Notes under the pieces: generated by a model | Seen by the model: only the letters and a program-made list of their open reading frames with translations | What the model was told of the DNA's origin: nothing | Database searches by the model: none | Position numbers and translations under genes: made by a program | Shown: positions 48,353 to 60,600 of the stretch, piece after piece | Numbering within the stretch: the first letter of the stretch is position 1 | How the letters are laid out: every line of letters begins with the position of its first letter | Assembly: GCA_012932295.1 (NCBI GenBank) | Contig: JAAONU010000014.1 | Location: forward strand, 19,894,251-19,958,250 | Length of the DNA stretch: 64,000 nt | Reading direction: 5' to 3' | Source of the DNA: Cyclina sinensis | Lineage: Eukaryota; Mollusca; Bivalvia; Venerida; Veneridae

Positions 48353-48539
48353 GTGACGTCAATACTTGAAGACGGTTTACGTCATAAGCTAAAGGTGCAG
48401 CAGGTGCGACAGAAGACAAACGCTGCTGCCACTGAAGTGGATAAGAAGGCAACTTCAAACATGTTTTTCAAGCAAAATTTTCCTGTAGTTTTCTGCTTCA
48501 TTATGTCTGCATATTTTTTATTTATAATTAATGAAATTG
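48353..48539 (+). CDS. Candidate first exon with signal anchor, plus strand
   Basis: A frame open from 48353 ends at a perfect donor (ATTG|GTAAGT at 48540). The ATG at 48461 gives 26 codons, MFFKQNFPVVFCFIMSAYFL then FIINEI, a short cytoplasmic lead and one membrane-spanning stretch, as in a type II membrane protein such as a Golgi glycosyltransferase. Just upstream stands TGACGTCA (48354-48361), a full cAMP-response-element palindrome, with a second ACGTCA at 48379. No downstream exon was identified on this strand, so gene identity is open. It is the only plus-strand gene candidate near here. Confidence 0.35.
48354..48361. promoter_or_regulatory. CRE palindrome TGACGTCA
   Basis: A perfect CREB/ATF site 107 bp upstream of the candidate ATG at 48461. 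One 8-bp palindrome may occur by chance, but CG is scarce in this DNA and a half-site follows at 48379. Confidence 0.4.
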
Positions 48540-49149
48540 GTAAGTTAACAAAAGAAAAAAAATAAGCCTTGGTAAGAAATATGTCCTGAGAAATAAAGAT
48601 ATTGTCAAGTCCGTTTCAAATTGCTGAATTTTGTGTGATTTTTAAGTTAACGATGTTTTTTTTTTAATACTCGTAGCGAGATCTTGCTACTGTTTTCAAA
48701 ATATGGAACATCAGAAGCTGCATTTTTTATATTTCATTTGAACATGATCATATTTTTTTTTCGATTTTTCTTGACGGATGTTTCACAATAAAAATGAAAT
48801 ATCCACAGGCACTGTAATAAGATAATGTGTTCAACCATTTGCTTTGCAAGAATATGACACTCGGGAAAACTTTGTTTGAATTTCGCTCAGTGTGTTCAGC
48901 AGAGAATATCAGCTTGTTTAATTTTGTCCTGTACTAAACTGACTTTTTTGTGATAGTTGTTATGCAAATAATGATTTTTTTTGGATCTGCCAAGGCCTTT
49001 TCTCACATTGATAATTTCCAATAAAAACGTTAACGAGTTCCAATAAAAGTCTTGCATTGTGAAATAAAAAAATATATTTTAGTCACTTCTGAAATATCTA
49101 AATTATCACTCAAATACATTACACTGCATTCATTTTCATTTCACCATAT

Positions 49150-49186
49150 AAATAAATGATAAATAAATAAATAAATAAATAATATA
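49150..49186. repeat. (AAAT)n microsatellite
   Basis: AAATAAATGATAAATAAATAAATAAATAAAT, about eight tetranucleotides with one interruption. Confidence 0.9.
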
Positions 49187-49379
49187 TGTAACATAAAAAC
49201 CGTGTAAGTCGATGCATTTTGACCATTTATGACAACATTGAGATTGCAAGTCAGTTTGTTTGTTTATTTTCCCTCAGATCAAAATTCCGACTGCTATGGT
49301 AACGGAAATAGCCATAATTTGACTTTAACAGATGACTACTGTCATAAATAAAAAGTACACAAGCTAGGGTAATGAAAAT

Positions 49380-49512
49380 TAGTACAGAACAGCAGAATAG
49401 CAGAACAGCAGAATAGCAGAACAACTCCAGCAAAATAGCACTATGGCAGAATAGCAGAATATCTCAAGCAGATTATCAGAATAGCAGAACAAACCCGTCA
49501 GAATGGCAGAAC
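49380..49512 (+). repeat. AGCAGAATA-type 9-10-bp minisatellite
   Basis: Irregular repeats of AGCAGAA(T/C) make up this stretch (CAGAACAGCAGAATAGCAGA and onward), with a few degenerate units such as AGCACTATGGCAGAATAG. Confidence 0.9.
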
Positions 49513-49859
49513 AAGATAAAAAAAAACTAAATAACAATGTCATTTAGAAATTCAACGCTACTCATCATTGTGAAAATACAAAAACTTTTTTTAATAATGC
49601 AGTAGATAAAATGGAACTGATTTAATGCACTATGCTTAGGGCACAGTATATCGTTATACAAATACCAAAATATATAATTTCTTATGATGTACTCTGCTTT
49701 GCCTTTGCGACCATAAACGGAAGTGGTGAATTTTATTCTGGTATTAATGTAGTTTTTAGATCAGTTACACGTACACATCAATGCAGAAATTATTGTGAAT
49801 AATAAAACAATCGTTTAGATTAATAAGTGAAATCCTGGATTTACATCTGTCCCGTGCAT

Positions 49860-50250
49860 TTTTTGTGATTGAGCATATTATATTGTTTTCCTGGAACTCT
49901 AGAAATTTATTGCGTCGTCAGAGATGTTCCTTTGCACGGTATAATGGTTCCATTTCGATAAATCTGCTTTCTACTGAATGGAAAATCTGTTGAAAGTACC
50001 CTATAAATATTTGTTCTTGCACTTTCAAATCAATCTTGACTGTCACGCGTTTGTAATTTAAGATCAATTTATCATTTAATGTCAAACAGGGATAGAAATT
50101 CGATTGAAAATTGGAAAGATTCGTTCATTACAAGAAAAAGCTATGTCATGGCGTGATCTCTATCTTTCTGAGAGAAAAAAGAAGCTATTTTTTCAGCTTA
50201 AAATGGATACTTGTTTATCTGTGCATGCGTGTGGAAGTGCACATCATTTG
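49860..50250 (+). repeat. Local duplication, second copy (single 95-bp unit)
   Basis: Diverged counterpart of 47390-47960; see that entry. The single unit (TTCTTGCACTTTCAAATCAA... to AGATTCGTTCATTACAAGAA) contains an extra stretch absent from the amplified copy. Confidence 0.7.
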
Positions 50251-50589
50251 CTTATAATGAATGGCCCTTAATACCCTTTTCTGATTTCAACGTATTACCT
50301 CTGGTTTCGGTTAAATAATGTTAAAGTGTTATTTTTTGTTACGTAGTATACAGAATAAATTGTAAAAGAGCAGGGCCTACATTTTTTAAATCATGGCATA
50401 CATTAGAGGGTACGTCATTAATACGGATGAAGCCGAAAGATATTCATCAAGATAGGTGAGGTTAATGGGAAGGGTCTACTGTGACTGTTGTAAAGTATGT
50501 TTTTTAAGGCGAGAGGCGGATTTTAAATCCTGCAAACATGGGTCGAAGGATCCTGCTCAGTTTCTTTTTCCATGTCATTACTAACGTAC

Positions 50590-50731
50590 TGATATCCAGG
50601 ACCTCAAATTCAACGTTTCCTAAAGACCATAGTGGTATTAGAAGGAACGCTTCGCCCCGTGCATTGAAAGTTTTATGCATCACCAGTAGCTCTCGGATAC
50701 TCATCAAAATGTCACGTGTTGGTGCCTGTAT
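50590..50731 (-). CDS. Candidate internal exon, unknown protein
   Basis: On the minus strand an acceptor (TTTATATTCAG) is followed by 47 codons beginning IQAPTRDILMSIRELLVMHK, with later GEAFLLIPLWSLGNVEFEVL, and then a donor (ATATCA|GTACGT). Composition is protein-like and GC is higher than the flanks. It starts in phase 0 and ends with one spare base. It lies downstream of the terminal exon at 51201, so it cannot belong to that transcript unless it is alternatively spliced. The opposite strand is also partly open with an acceptor at 50598. I do not recognise the sequence. Confidence 0.3.
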
Positions 50732-51200
50732 CTGAATATAAATGTTCTTTATCAGAAAAAGACTTGTCAGTGACCGCAATTCGTAAAAGGAATTTTTTTT
50801 TAAAAACTTCGTTTTAAAATACTGTGTTTGAAGATACTATGTTTTTACTGTCATCCTGTATACAAATATATAAAGCACGCCTTAAAAGCCACGCCTTAAA
50901 AAAAGGAAACGGTAAAAAGAGAAGATGTGTATATAGATTCATATTGTTGTTGTTATTATTGTTTTAAAATGATACACTTAAATTATATATAGCTGACGTA
51001 GAACCTTAATCTGTTATGATAAGATCTTTTAAACATAAGAACAATGGAGTTTTGATAGTTTTGATATTTTATTATACGAAACAGAAAGATGATCGTATAT
51101 GATTACATGAATTAATAAATTAAAAAGGAAATGCATTGAAAATCAGAATTTAAATAGTATGAAGTACACACACTATCAATATAAAGTTAAGTCCAGCTTC

Positions 51201-52684
51201 TCATCCCACTTTGTACCGTTGATTTTTAACACTGTCAAAATTAACAACGTTGTCCTTTAGTTTGTTCTGCATTTTCATTGAAGGCATAGACAATATATCA
51301 CTGCACTCCACCCAGTCTATTAAAGTAGGAACACGGGAAAAATCTCTGGTCAAATCTACAGTCCGTCGGTGACGACGGCGTTTTTGTACAATTTTAGATT
51401 TGGTTTTAAAGTCGTAATTATAAAACACCTTTTCCAGAACCTTTTCATGTATGACTGCTTCTCTGTTAGATTTTGTATTTGTATTTTTGCTGGTTACAGT
51501 CGCTTTTCGACGGGTTATACTAAATCTCGCCATGGACTCGAAATGTTTCATTACGGTTCTAATTGAATCTGTCCCCTTGGCTAACTTCTCTTTCTTTATA
51601 TTATTTTTTCTTTGCACAAACGGTACTTTAGTTGGTAAATCTATACAGTTATTTAAGTACTTATTTCGCTCTTTAGCTATTTCGTTCATTTCGTGTTCTT
51701 TCTTTCTTTTTGCCATAAACTCAGCATATGCGTTGTCATCATCATTTGAACACATAAAGAAATTATCATCTGTGTCTTTAGCTATTTCTTTGGTCTCAAC
51801 ATCCAAATGTTTACTTATTTCTCCAGTTTCATTATCTTTTCTCACTGGCTCTGTTTGTTCTTTAATGATGGAAATGACAGGCTTAACATCCAACGGAAAA
51901 TGCGGTTTGTTGAGTTCCTTGACAAGGTTCAGGCCTGTTTCAGGTTTTTCTTTATTGATATTTTCAAGTCCACCTTCGGTAGTCTTTTCCTCGTTTGTAT
52001 TGTGGTCATTTGTTGTAGGTTTTAGAGGCTGTTTTATGCTGGAAGCAGATCTGTTTACTTTTCGTTTCTTAATAATTCCAACTAATTTCACTTTCTTTTT
52101 GTAAACACCAGTTTTATCCTTAAAAACAGCCTTTGCATATTTTACGTAATTGTTTTTAGACGTGTCTAAAGATTTAACTGTGAGTCCTACATTCTTACGC
52201 AGACTTGGCTGATTGTCAATTTTCTTAATTGCATTCGAAGTTTTTCGATTTGATCTGGAACTTGGAGGTTTAACACTGTTTTTGGAAGCAACTGACTGTC
52301 TGCTTTTGGACTGGCGGTGGGTGCTTCTTGCGGTTAGATTTGATTTTTCAGATAAAAGTGTGACACTGATGCTGTCTTCAAAAACGGTACTGCATCTAGA
52401 CATTGCTGTGAAAGTTTCCTCTCTGGCAAGAGGCAGTTGAAGATCTATCGGTGCGGTTTCGACTTTCGGTGCATCAGTTTGTCTGTTTAACGAGGTCGTT
52501 TTATTTTGTGTTTCTTCTTTTATAAGGGGTTGTCTGGAAGATGGACGAATATCTCTCGGTGTAATTAATGTCTTAGAAGCAAATTTTCTACGCCTGTTGG
52601 ATTTAAGGAATGTGTCTTCGGGCGGCAGAGGAATAGATTGGCCACTGACTTTCAATATACCAATGCGCTTGTGTCGGCGAATTC
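51201..52684 (-). CDS. Terminal exon of a basic, intrinsically disordered protein (unknown)
   Basis: The frame is open from 52721 to the stop at 51201, with a plausible acceptor (CATACTGCAG|GAATTC) at 52684, giving about 494 codons. The first 84 or so codons contain no Met, so the true start is in an upstream exon that I could not find. The protein is rich in Lys, Arg, Ser, Thr and Asn, with basic clusters (KKKVKLVGIIKKRKVNR; QKRRRHRRTVD) that could act as nuclear localisation signals, an acidic stretch (DTDDNFFMCSNDDDNAYAEF) and a coiled-coil-like segment (MAKRKKEHEMNEIAKERNKY). No folded domain is visible and I do not recognise the family. Its length without stops in AT-rich DNA makes it a convincing coding exon. 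An AATAAA-like signal could lie just downstream (51110-51120). Confidence 0.75.
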
Positions 52685-52739
52685 CTGCAGTATGTGGTGA
52701 AAGTTTAAAGGCAGGATATTTCTACCACTTCTCTACCGT

Positions 52740-54632
52740 GCTACAAGAAATAAGTGGCGACACTCCTCAGACTTAGTGCATTAAGGCATAAAAAGATTAT
52801 TAAAATATAAATGTTCATGAAACAAAGGCAAAGAACATTGCATGTGGAAATCAACGTTGGATCAAATATTCAAAAATTAAAATAATAAAGATTGTTTGAT
52901 AGGTTTAGTTTCATCTGAAATTACAAATTTCTTAGAATTCTAGCAATAATTATTTCAGGTGAGTCTGTCTGCAGTGATTGTTTGTTCTATGTGCAAAGAC
53001 AATATTCGGTTTTCATGATACAGGTAAAACTTTAATATGTCACCTTGCAAAAAACAAAAGCCAAGCTACATTTTATTACAATTCTATTTTGAACACTGTA
53101 ACGATACATATACTGTTTGTCCCACAATGTCGTCCAAAGGGAAGTCTCTAAATCTAAATTTCTAGTATGTAGGTTTAAAGTTTTAAGCAGACACTTTGAA
53201 TAGTCCTAATGAATTTTATCAGCACTAAAACATCCAAATGTGCAGATTATTTCTAAATTAGTCGAAATATATACAGTATATTTCTCATTAAACGTTTTAG
53301 GGAAAAAATGTCAAAAATGTTGTCAGATCTTTTGGTCTAACCATAGGAATGCGCGCACTGTTGTGTAAACATGAAACGCTTTAAACGAAATGGAATATCA
53401 AATAGAGGGGGCGTATACCGCTTAAGTGTTTCTGTTAAGCCTCTGACGAAGGGTTTATTTGCTAAGTTATTACACTTTATGAACTTATACTCTAAATGGT
53501 CACGTGTTTAAATTAAACTTCAAAACTCGCCTTATTATGAAAAATAATCTGCTTTAAGCCTATTTGTTGGATTAATATGGCGTGCAAACACTAAATTTGT
53601 AGTTATGTTATTCCTAGGCTGCTCGCGAAGCAGTGTGCGAGAAAAAGGCTTTAAATAGTTATTAAGATTTGCAACGCTTAATGCAATCATGCATTTTCAC
53701 CAAATCAATAAGCAATCACTTCCAGTAAGAAAGAAAAGAAAAAGACATTTTAGCATTTCACTTGACTGTCATACATCTTTGCAATTGTGACCAACTATTT
53801 TACTTAAACTTGAAGGGACCAGGAGCGACGAAGTTTTCTTTCTTTCTATATCTCTTTCTGTCTTGTCTTTCTTCTTTTTTTATTTCTTAAAACTTTACCA
53901 AAAGAGACTTTGCAAAGGAATTAGCAAGGGAGACAAATCACACATGACAAGTTATACAATAGTGGTACAGGTTTATTTTCGTAACCACAATGTTAGAGTT
54001 GTGAAATATAACAAAATGTGATAACAATAAAGAAACATAAGCGTACATTTTTAAGTCATTACAACATAGCAAAACAAACATTTAGGTTTGCATTTCAAAC
54101 TTATGTACTAATTTATAAACGAAAGTTCACAACAAAAAAATATAAAATAAAAATCAGTCAATATTGAAACTCAGTAGTAAAACACGAATTAACACACCAT
54201 TTAATCAAAAGAAAATCTATGCGTAATAGAGAGAAAAAGTTCTTCTGTAGGACTTTCTTGTCTGAGTGACAGAATTCTCTGTATAGAAGTCTTAACTATC
54301 AATATCCCGTTTATTTCATATGAAGGGATAGGATTTATTCTACGCTATACACATAAATATCACGTACACAGAATCTTGAGCAACTCTTTTGTAGTGCAGT
54401 ATATTCTCCTGTGATTTGTACAATAAGTAAGTAGAGAAGTTCACAAAGAAGTTAAAAGATAAGAAAAACTATTTATTAAATATTAATATATTTAGTGCAT
54501 ATCTATGTGTTGAAGGTTCGTGAAAATGATCAAAACCTTTGCAATGTCTCTTTTTCATACTTATAATTTTATTTTCAAAACATTTTTCTTTTCAATCTTT
54601 AACCTTAAGTTCTTTGATATAATAAACACATT
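52740..54632. other. Intergenic/3' UTR region, no gene seen
   Basis: Should contain the upstream exon(s) of the disordered-protein gene and the 3' UTR of the membrane-receptor gene. For the latter, AATAAA on the minus strand occurs around 54471-54476, about 160 bp after the stop. The rest is AT-rich without recognisable features. Confidence 0.45.
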
Positions 54633-57600
54633 TCATGGAATGGGAGGTAACTGCGGCTTTTTTAACTGAGTATCCAAGGGAGACAATGCTTCCCTTGGTG
54701 TGTTTCCGGTAGAAATGGCGGGCAGTTTTCGGGGAGAGTCCTCCTCCAAATCTGTGATATCAGGAATTTCGCATGTACCTTCTGCTTTATCATCGTCACA
54801 CGCATTTGTCATTGTGTACTCGGGTCCTAATATATGAGATATCTTACCGTGGGACCCGCCATTTCTTGGCGATGTGACGTCAGCTTTTACCACACTGGGT
54901 GTGACAGCATCCGTTTGACGATTATCTGTGCTAACAACAGTGCTTTCCCTATCAATGATTTGCTTCTCGTGTGGATCGACCTTTTTGAACTTCTTAGTGT
55001 AAATGTAGTAACCTACCACGGCCCCTCCAGCACCCAGTAAGATGATAAATAGGATGACAAGGCCAGCTATAAGGCCAGCGTTGGCAACAGACGAAGAAGA
55101 CGGGACTAGGAAAAGAACGCACAATTAATAAAAATAAGGTATGGATATTTCTTTTCGTTAATTTAAACTTATTCATAAGTAAAAAAAAAAGACAGCGTGT
55201 GTCGAGTTCTAGGCTTTCGTAATAATGCAAATAATACAGAATGTATTACATCGACTGTGATATACTAAACAATGTTTTACTAAGACGTAACAACTGCACA
55301 AAAATTTACTTGTAATCTTTTTGTGTTGTTTTGCTGCAGCTATACAAAGATAATATGACGACACTGCTTTTAACTCAAATTGTGTCAATCTTATAATACT
55401 GAAAAGAACTAGAAAACATTATTTATATTGTTTTTAAGTATCTCGGACTGATATCAAAAATGTTTGTTAATACTTTCTCTTACGTCACTTTCACTGCACT
55501 TGTTTTACTGACCCTGAGTGCACTGGTAGAGCTGACATATTTTAGGCTCTGCGTAGTATATGTTTTGCACACTATACAACATTTCTTCAGTTATTCACAC
55601 TCAGTATTGAACAGCCGTCACTAAACGGAACTTCAGAGACCTTGTTATAAAGAGAGAGGGTCGGTTTGGCACGCGGTCCTCAATCAGTTAGAGAGAACAG
55701 TGCTTTGGGGTCACCGACTTTAACCACTCAACCGCACAACCGGGTCGCAATTTTATGAAATTACGTTAAATATTCGTATCAACGTACACATAATTTTATA
55801 TAAATGTATCTTAAGTCTGTAACTTACCACACGTAACTGAAATAAAGTAATAAAGGTAGAGTTAATTTATTACTTACAGTAACCTATAAATGTAATTTAC
55901 GTATTAAAGTAAAGTTCCTGAGTAAAAAAAATGTCTTTTAATGACATTATTTTAAATATTGACAAAGAAAAAAACCTATGCAACCCATTTTGTCATAGCA
56001 GTTCGATAGGTTATAAAAAACGCCACTTAGATGTGACAAAATCTAAAAAATAAAAACAATTAAGAATTAGAGTATGCAGGAATTTTGAACAGAGGTCAGC
56101 TTTATGAGTAGATTAGTCTGCATTAAGTTGTTTGAGACTAACCAACGATGACTTTACGACCAAAAGATTTATTTTAATCTCTAACATTTTTATATAAGGT
56201 GGTATAACAATGAAATGTCCATAATAAATCTGGTGTGAAAACAAGAAGCACATTAGACTGGAAAATTAAAAAAAAATCCTAGAAAAAGATTCTTTAATTT
56301 ATGGCTAAACATGATTTTGTAAAGAATGGCAGACTATTCCATGCGCTATAGCTATTACTAAAGAACATTGTTGCCAGACAAACACAACTACTGCCCCACC
56401 CCTGCTTCCCCCTCCACACACACACAAACACACACACACACACACACGCACGCACGCACGCACGCACAAACACACACACACTTTGGTAAGACTAGTGTTT
56501 GTTAAAAGCCGCTACCTTCTATCTAGAAGGTCATCTATGCTAAATCGCCAGAACTGCGGACAAAGCTCAGTTCATAAGAAACTGACAGACCTTTCGTGAA
56601 AAAAAACAACAACAACAGACGAACCAAATATATCTAATCATTAAGTCAAAAAGAGATATATTCAAGAAATCCAGAAGCTGTAAAACATTTACCATTTGGT
56701 GACAGGATAATGGACTGCCCTGCTGCAGGTACCCATGTGGAAGTCTGATTCTTATAACAGTCTTGTGGGTACTGCGTTACATATACCAAACCACTTTTTT
56801 CTTTCTTCAGTACCTAAAAATAACAGTACATGCAAACTTAAATTGTGTGACATTTCCACTATCATGCCAGTTCTTAAACATTAAAGCATACGAATAACAA
56901 AAAGGTTAGGAGGAGCACTACTCAAAGGGCTAGAGTTCCCTAGTTCGAATCCCTCAAGGGATTGGATTGTTAAGTGACTTCCCTTATTCAACACTTTTGA
57001 AGCAACAACTGGTTTGCATCAAGAAAACGGTCATCGAGCGAGATTAATATAAGTTGCAAGAAATATGTTTCCAATCGATGTGAAATAAATGGATTTAAAC
57101 TAAACAGAAATGGTGTATTTTTTACGAAAAGTATGTAGATTTACAATCACATTTATAATACCCAGTTAAAAACAAAAACAAAACATCGGATCATTCAGAT
57201 TTTTTTTCCGTTAGAAAGAAACAATCCATTTTCGAGTTACCCTGGGTTGCGGTTTGAGGTCTTAAAAGTTTGTGATCTTGAAAGAACTGGGTTCAATCAG
57301 TACGGAACGTCATTTCCCGTTTTGTCTGTTTTCAAGATGTTAGTATTATTACGTAAGAAAAAAGCCTCATTTCCATCAAGTAAGCATTTCTTTTTCATTT
57401 TTGTATCGTGATTATAAGTTTTAATTAAACTACGATCATGTACTAACCATGCATGAATACTGATAACTAGCACTATTATCAACCGTCTGGTCTTCATTAT
57501 AGACATAAGTTATAGAGTCGCCGCCACTCTTGGTGTTATAGACGCATCGAACACTCCCGTTTGCTGAAACAGGTGTATTAAGATAAACTAATAATAAATA

Positions 57601-60600
57601 ATAAGAAATAGTTCATTGACAAATGTTGATATTTTACATTCATATCCTGTCGCAATTGCAGACGGGTGTGTATAGCGTTGGACTCACGATTCAGAAGTGG
57701 CTGGTTCGAATACCACTTACAGTGAGAATCTTCAATGAGTTTTTGACCGCATTTCACCTCTAGGAGCCAGGGCTGATTCAAAACCGGAAGGCAGTAATTG
57801 GACGGGATAAGTATAAGTAGCAAAACTTGTTTCCTAATCGATGTTTAATCGGTTAGCTGTAATATCTTATAGAAGTTTGAACTGTTTACAACTTTTATAA
57901 GAAAACATTTAAAAATGGAAATGTTAATCTTTTGCGTACTAAAATTCGCAGACGTTCTGATTTCAACCTGACTTTCTTGGCCCAGTAGCGATGACCGTAA
58001 CATTTTCATTTTCATTTTCAAAAGATCATAACTATACATTAATTGTACCATAACACATGGTTTTTGCCTTGCTACATTTAAAATTATCGCACGGAGAGCC
58101 CTTTCTGGCATATACGACAGGCAAAACGTATAAATTTACCAACTCTATGATACAAAATATTTAAACTGTTTTGTGCTCTGCTAAAAAAATATTATGCTTC
58201 TAAATCGTGACAACAGCCTTCACTAATCACTATAAAACTTATATATTCTGAAGAAATTCTACAGACATATTTCATTTATCATAATAGCCATGTTTTTGAA
58301 GCCTATTTTTATTTATATTCATGAACTATATTTATACTATACTTGAAAATGCTTGTGTCTCAGAACACATGGTATAGTTGAAGGTCATCTGGGATGTTGT
58401 TGAGCATACGTCCCAGTAGCTCTCCGTACAAGTTGTATGGTTGTAGTACCAATATGTTCCCAGAATGTGATTAGGACATGTGACTGTCTCAGACATCGCA
58501 TCTCCTGTAAAGTTATACACAGGCTTTATACAATCTCCGGTAGAAGATATTCGTTCCATCTTTAAATGTTCAGGTATTTTCCCCATAATTGATAATGAGC
58601 TGGTCGAAAATAGAGAATGGACGAGCTCATTTTAAAAAAAAATGACAGAGTAGGTATGTTTCAATTGTATGGCTGTATAAACGCCACGCATCACGAAGAA
58701 TCAAATCAAACTGAAAATAAAATGTCAACAGAATTACAGGAAAAGTCAGCTAGTCATGATTTCTAGCCATTCTATCGGGCTAATTTACACCAGAATGCAT
58801 TTGCGATATATCAACGTGACGTCTGTATGTGGTGGCTTTTTCAAAGGCCTCAAGAAGGGACTTTGTTTTGAATACTTACCATACTTAATCAGCAGTTTGG
58901 TTTCTTGAGCTATTTGTGAAACTGAAGTATCGTTGCAAATCTCGTCTGCAGACGAGATCGTGGCAGACGACTGAATAAACATGACGCGCTCATTGTTGGC
59001 GTCCTCGAGTTCCGCTGCAAAAAAGTGATTTTTTTTGTTCATTTTAGAATTTTACTGACTTTGTCCGAAGTAATTTTTTTTATTAAAAAAGGAAACAGAA
59101 TCAGACTCATTTCATATCAGTCCTGCTATATTGAACGCGAAAGCTTACATCTTAACCATTTCTTTAAATCATGACGTGTTACCTTTATGACACTAACATT
59201 TAGATACCTTTATTACTCTAAAAACTGTCGAGACATTTTGTTATTATGATAGTTGTAAATAATTATAGGTGGCTGTTGTCCTTTTCAAACGTTTAGAAAT
59301 TATTATTATCGAAAATATTACTAGAGATGCAAAATTGAAAGACAGGAACTATTTTCTAAAATTACAGTGAGTTACATGTTCACAGAAGTATGCCTACATA
59401 TTTTCCTATTTTCATCCTTTCAAACTACAAGATATGTAAAACAAACTTACTCGTCAAAACAAAGTATACAAATTTACTCTTCGATATTTGCTGTAGTTCA
59501 ACACAAAATACAGCATTTACGACATTCGATACCCCTAGTAACGTAAAATCCGATGACCTAGAAATAATAAGTACGTATGTTTATTTGTTGTTGTGTTTTT
59601 TTTTCTTTGAAAATATGGAAAGTTTTACCAATAATAAGTGTCATACATTTTGTTCATTTTAGAATTCAACAGTCTAGTTTTCTTTTCAAAACCACAGCAA
59701 GCTTATTTGTGGCTGAAATATTTGCAAAATTAGAGTTTCGTGTATTAGTATGTCAGTTATAGTTTATTTGAGACTGATGTCGAGTTTATAGCGTCCCGTT
59801 AACGATTGAAATGCGTCGCTTTACACACGACATTCTGGTCCTCGTATAATAACGGGAACAATAATAAAACAAAACAAAGATTTAATCTACTGACCTCGAT
59901 ATCTGACATGACATCTACACGTAAGGATTAAAACTGCACTTCTCTTTGAAAACTTCTGCTTAAATAAAACTTTAATGCCTTTCAGAAACCACACAATATG
60001 ATCATATGACGTTTATAAATTTACAATCAATCTGTTATTTTCTTTTAATCGAACACTTGAAACACATACCATATACAGCAGCTTTGCTGAAACAACTGTT
60101 AGATGATTTAACAAACATTTCGCCCAGAAACAAAGAAGTTCTAGAAATTAGAAGTCTTACCGTAGAACGTAATTCTTGCCTTCCTTTATATGACATTCAA
60201 AGTCAAGATCTGTGTACACGTCGACGTCATACCCTGAAAGGTGTGTGTCATTGAAGGTAAGGTTTCCTTTGGACGGGTTTTCCCAGGTCCCGGACAAAGC
60301 GCTTGGAAATGAACATGATGATGAAGCTGAAATTAGATCAACGATGCCGAAGGTTCCGTGCAAAATTAGTGTATGTCCTTCATTTTTATATGTAGTTACA
60401 ACAGTTTTACATTGAGCCCCGAAAATACTTAACACACATACACAATAAAATTGATCAATACAGCATAAAACATAAAGAGATAAAGGCGAAAACAGGTTAT
60501 GGAAAGTATCCATACATAGGTGTATAGGAAAGGTAACAATGGTCAAGTTAATTTGAACGACTGTGCGGTCATTCGGACATTTTAGGAGCCATTTGTCAGT

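Noticed and set aside
51451..52104. 217-codon plus-strand frame opposite the disordered-protein exon
   Set aside because: Antisense shadow of the long minus-strand exon; Phe/Leu/Ser-rich as expected from the complement of Lys-rich codons.
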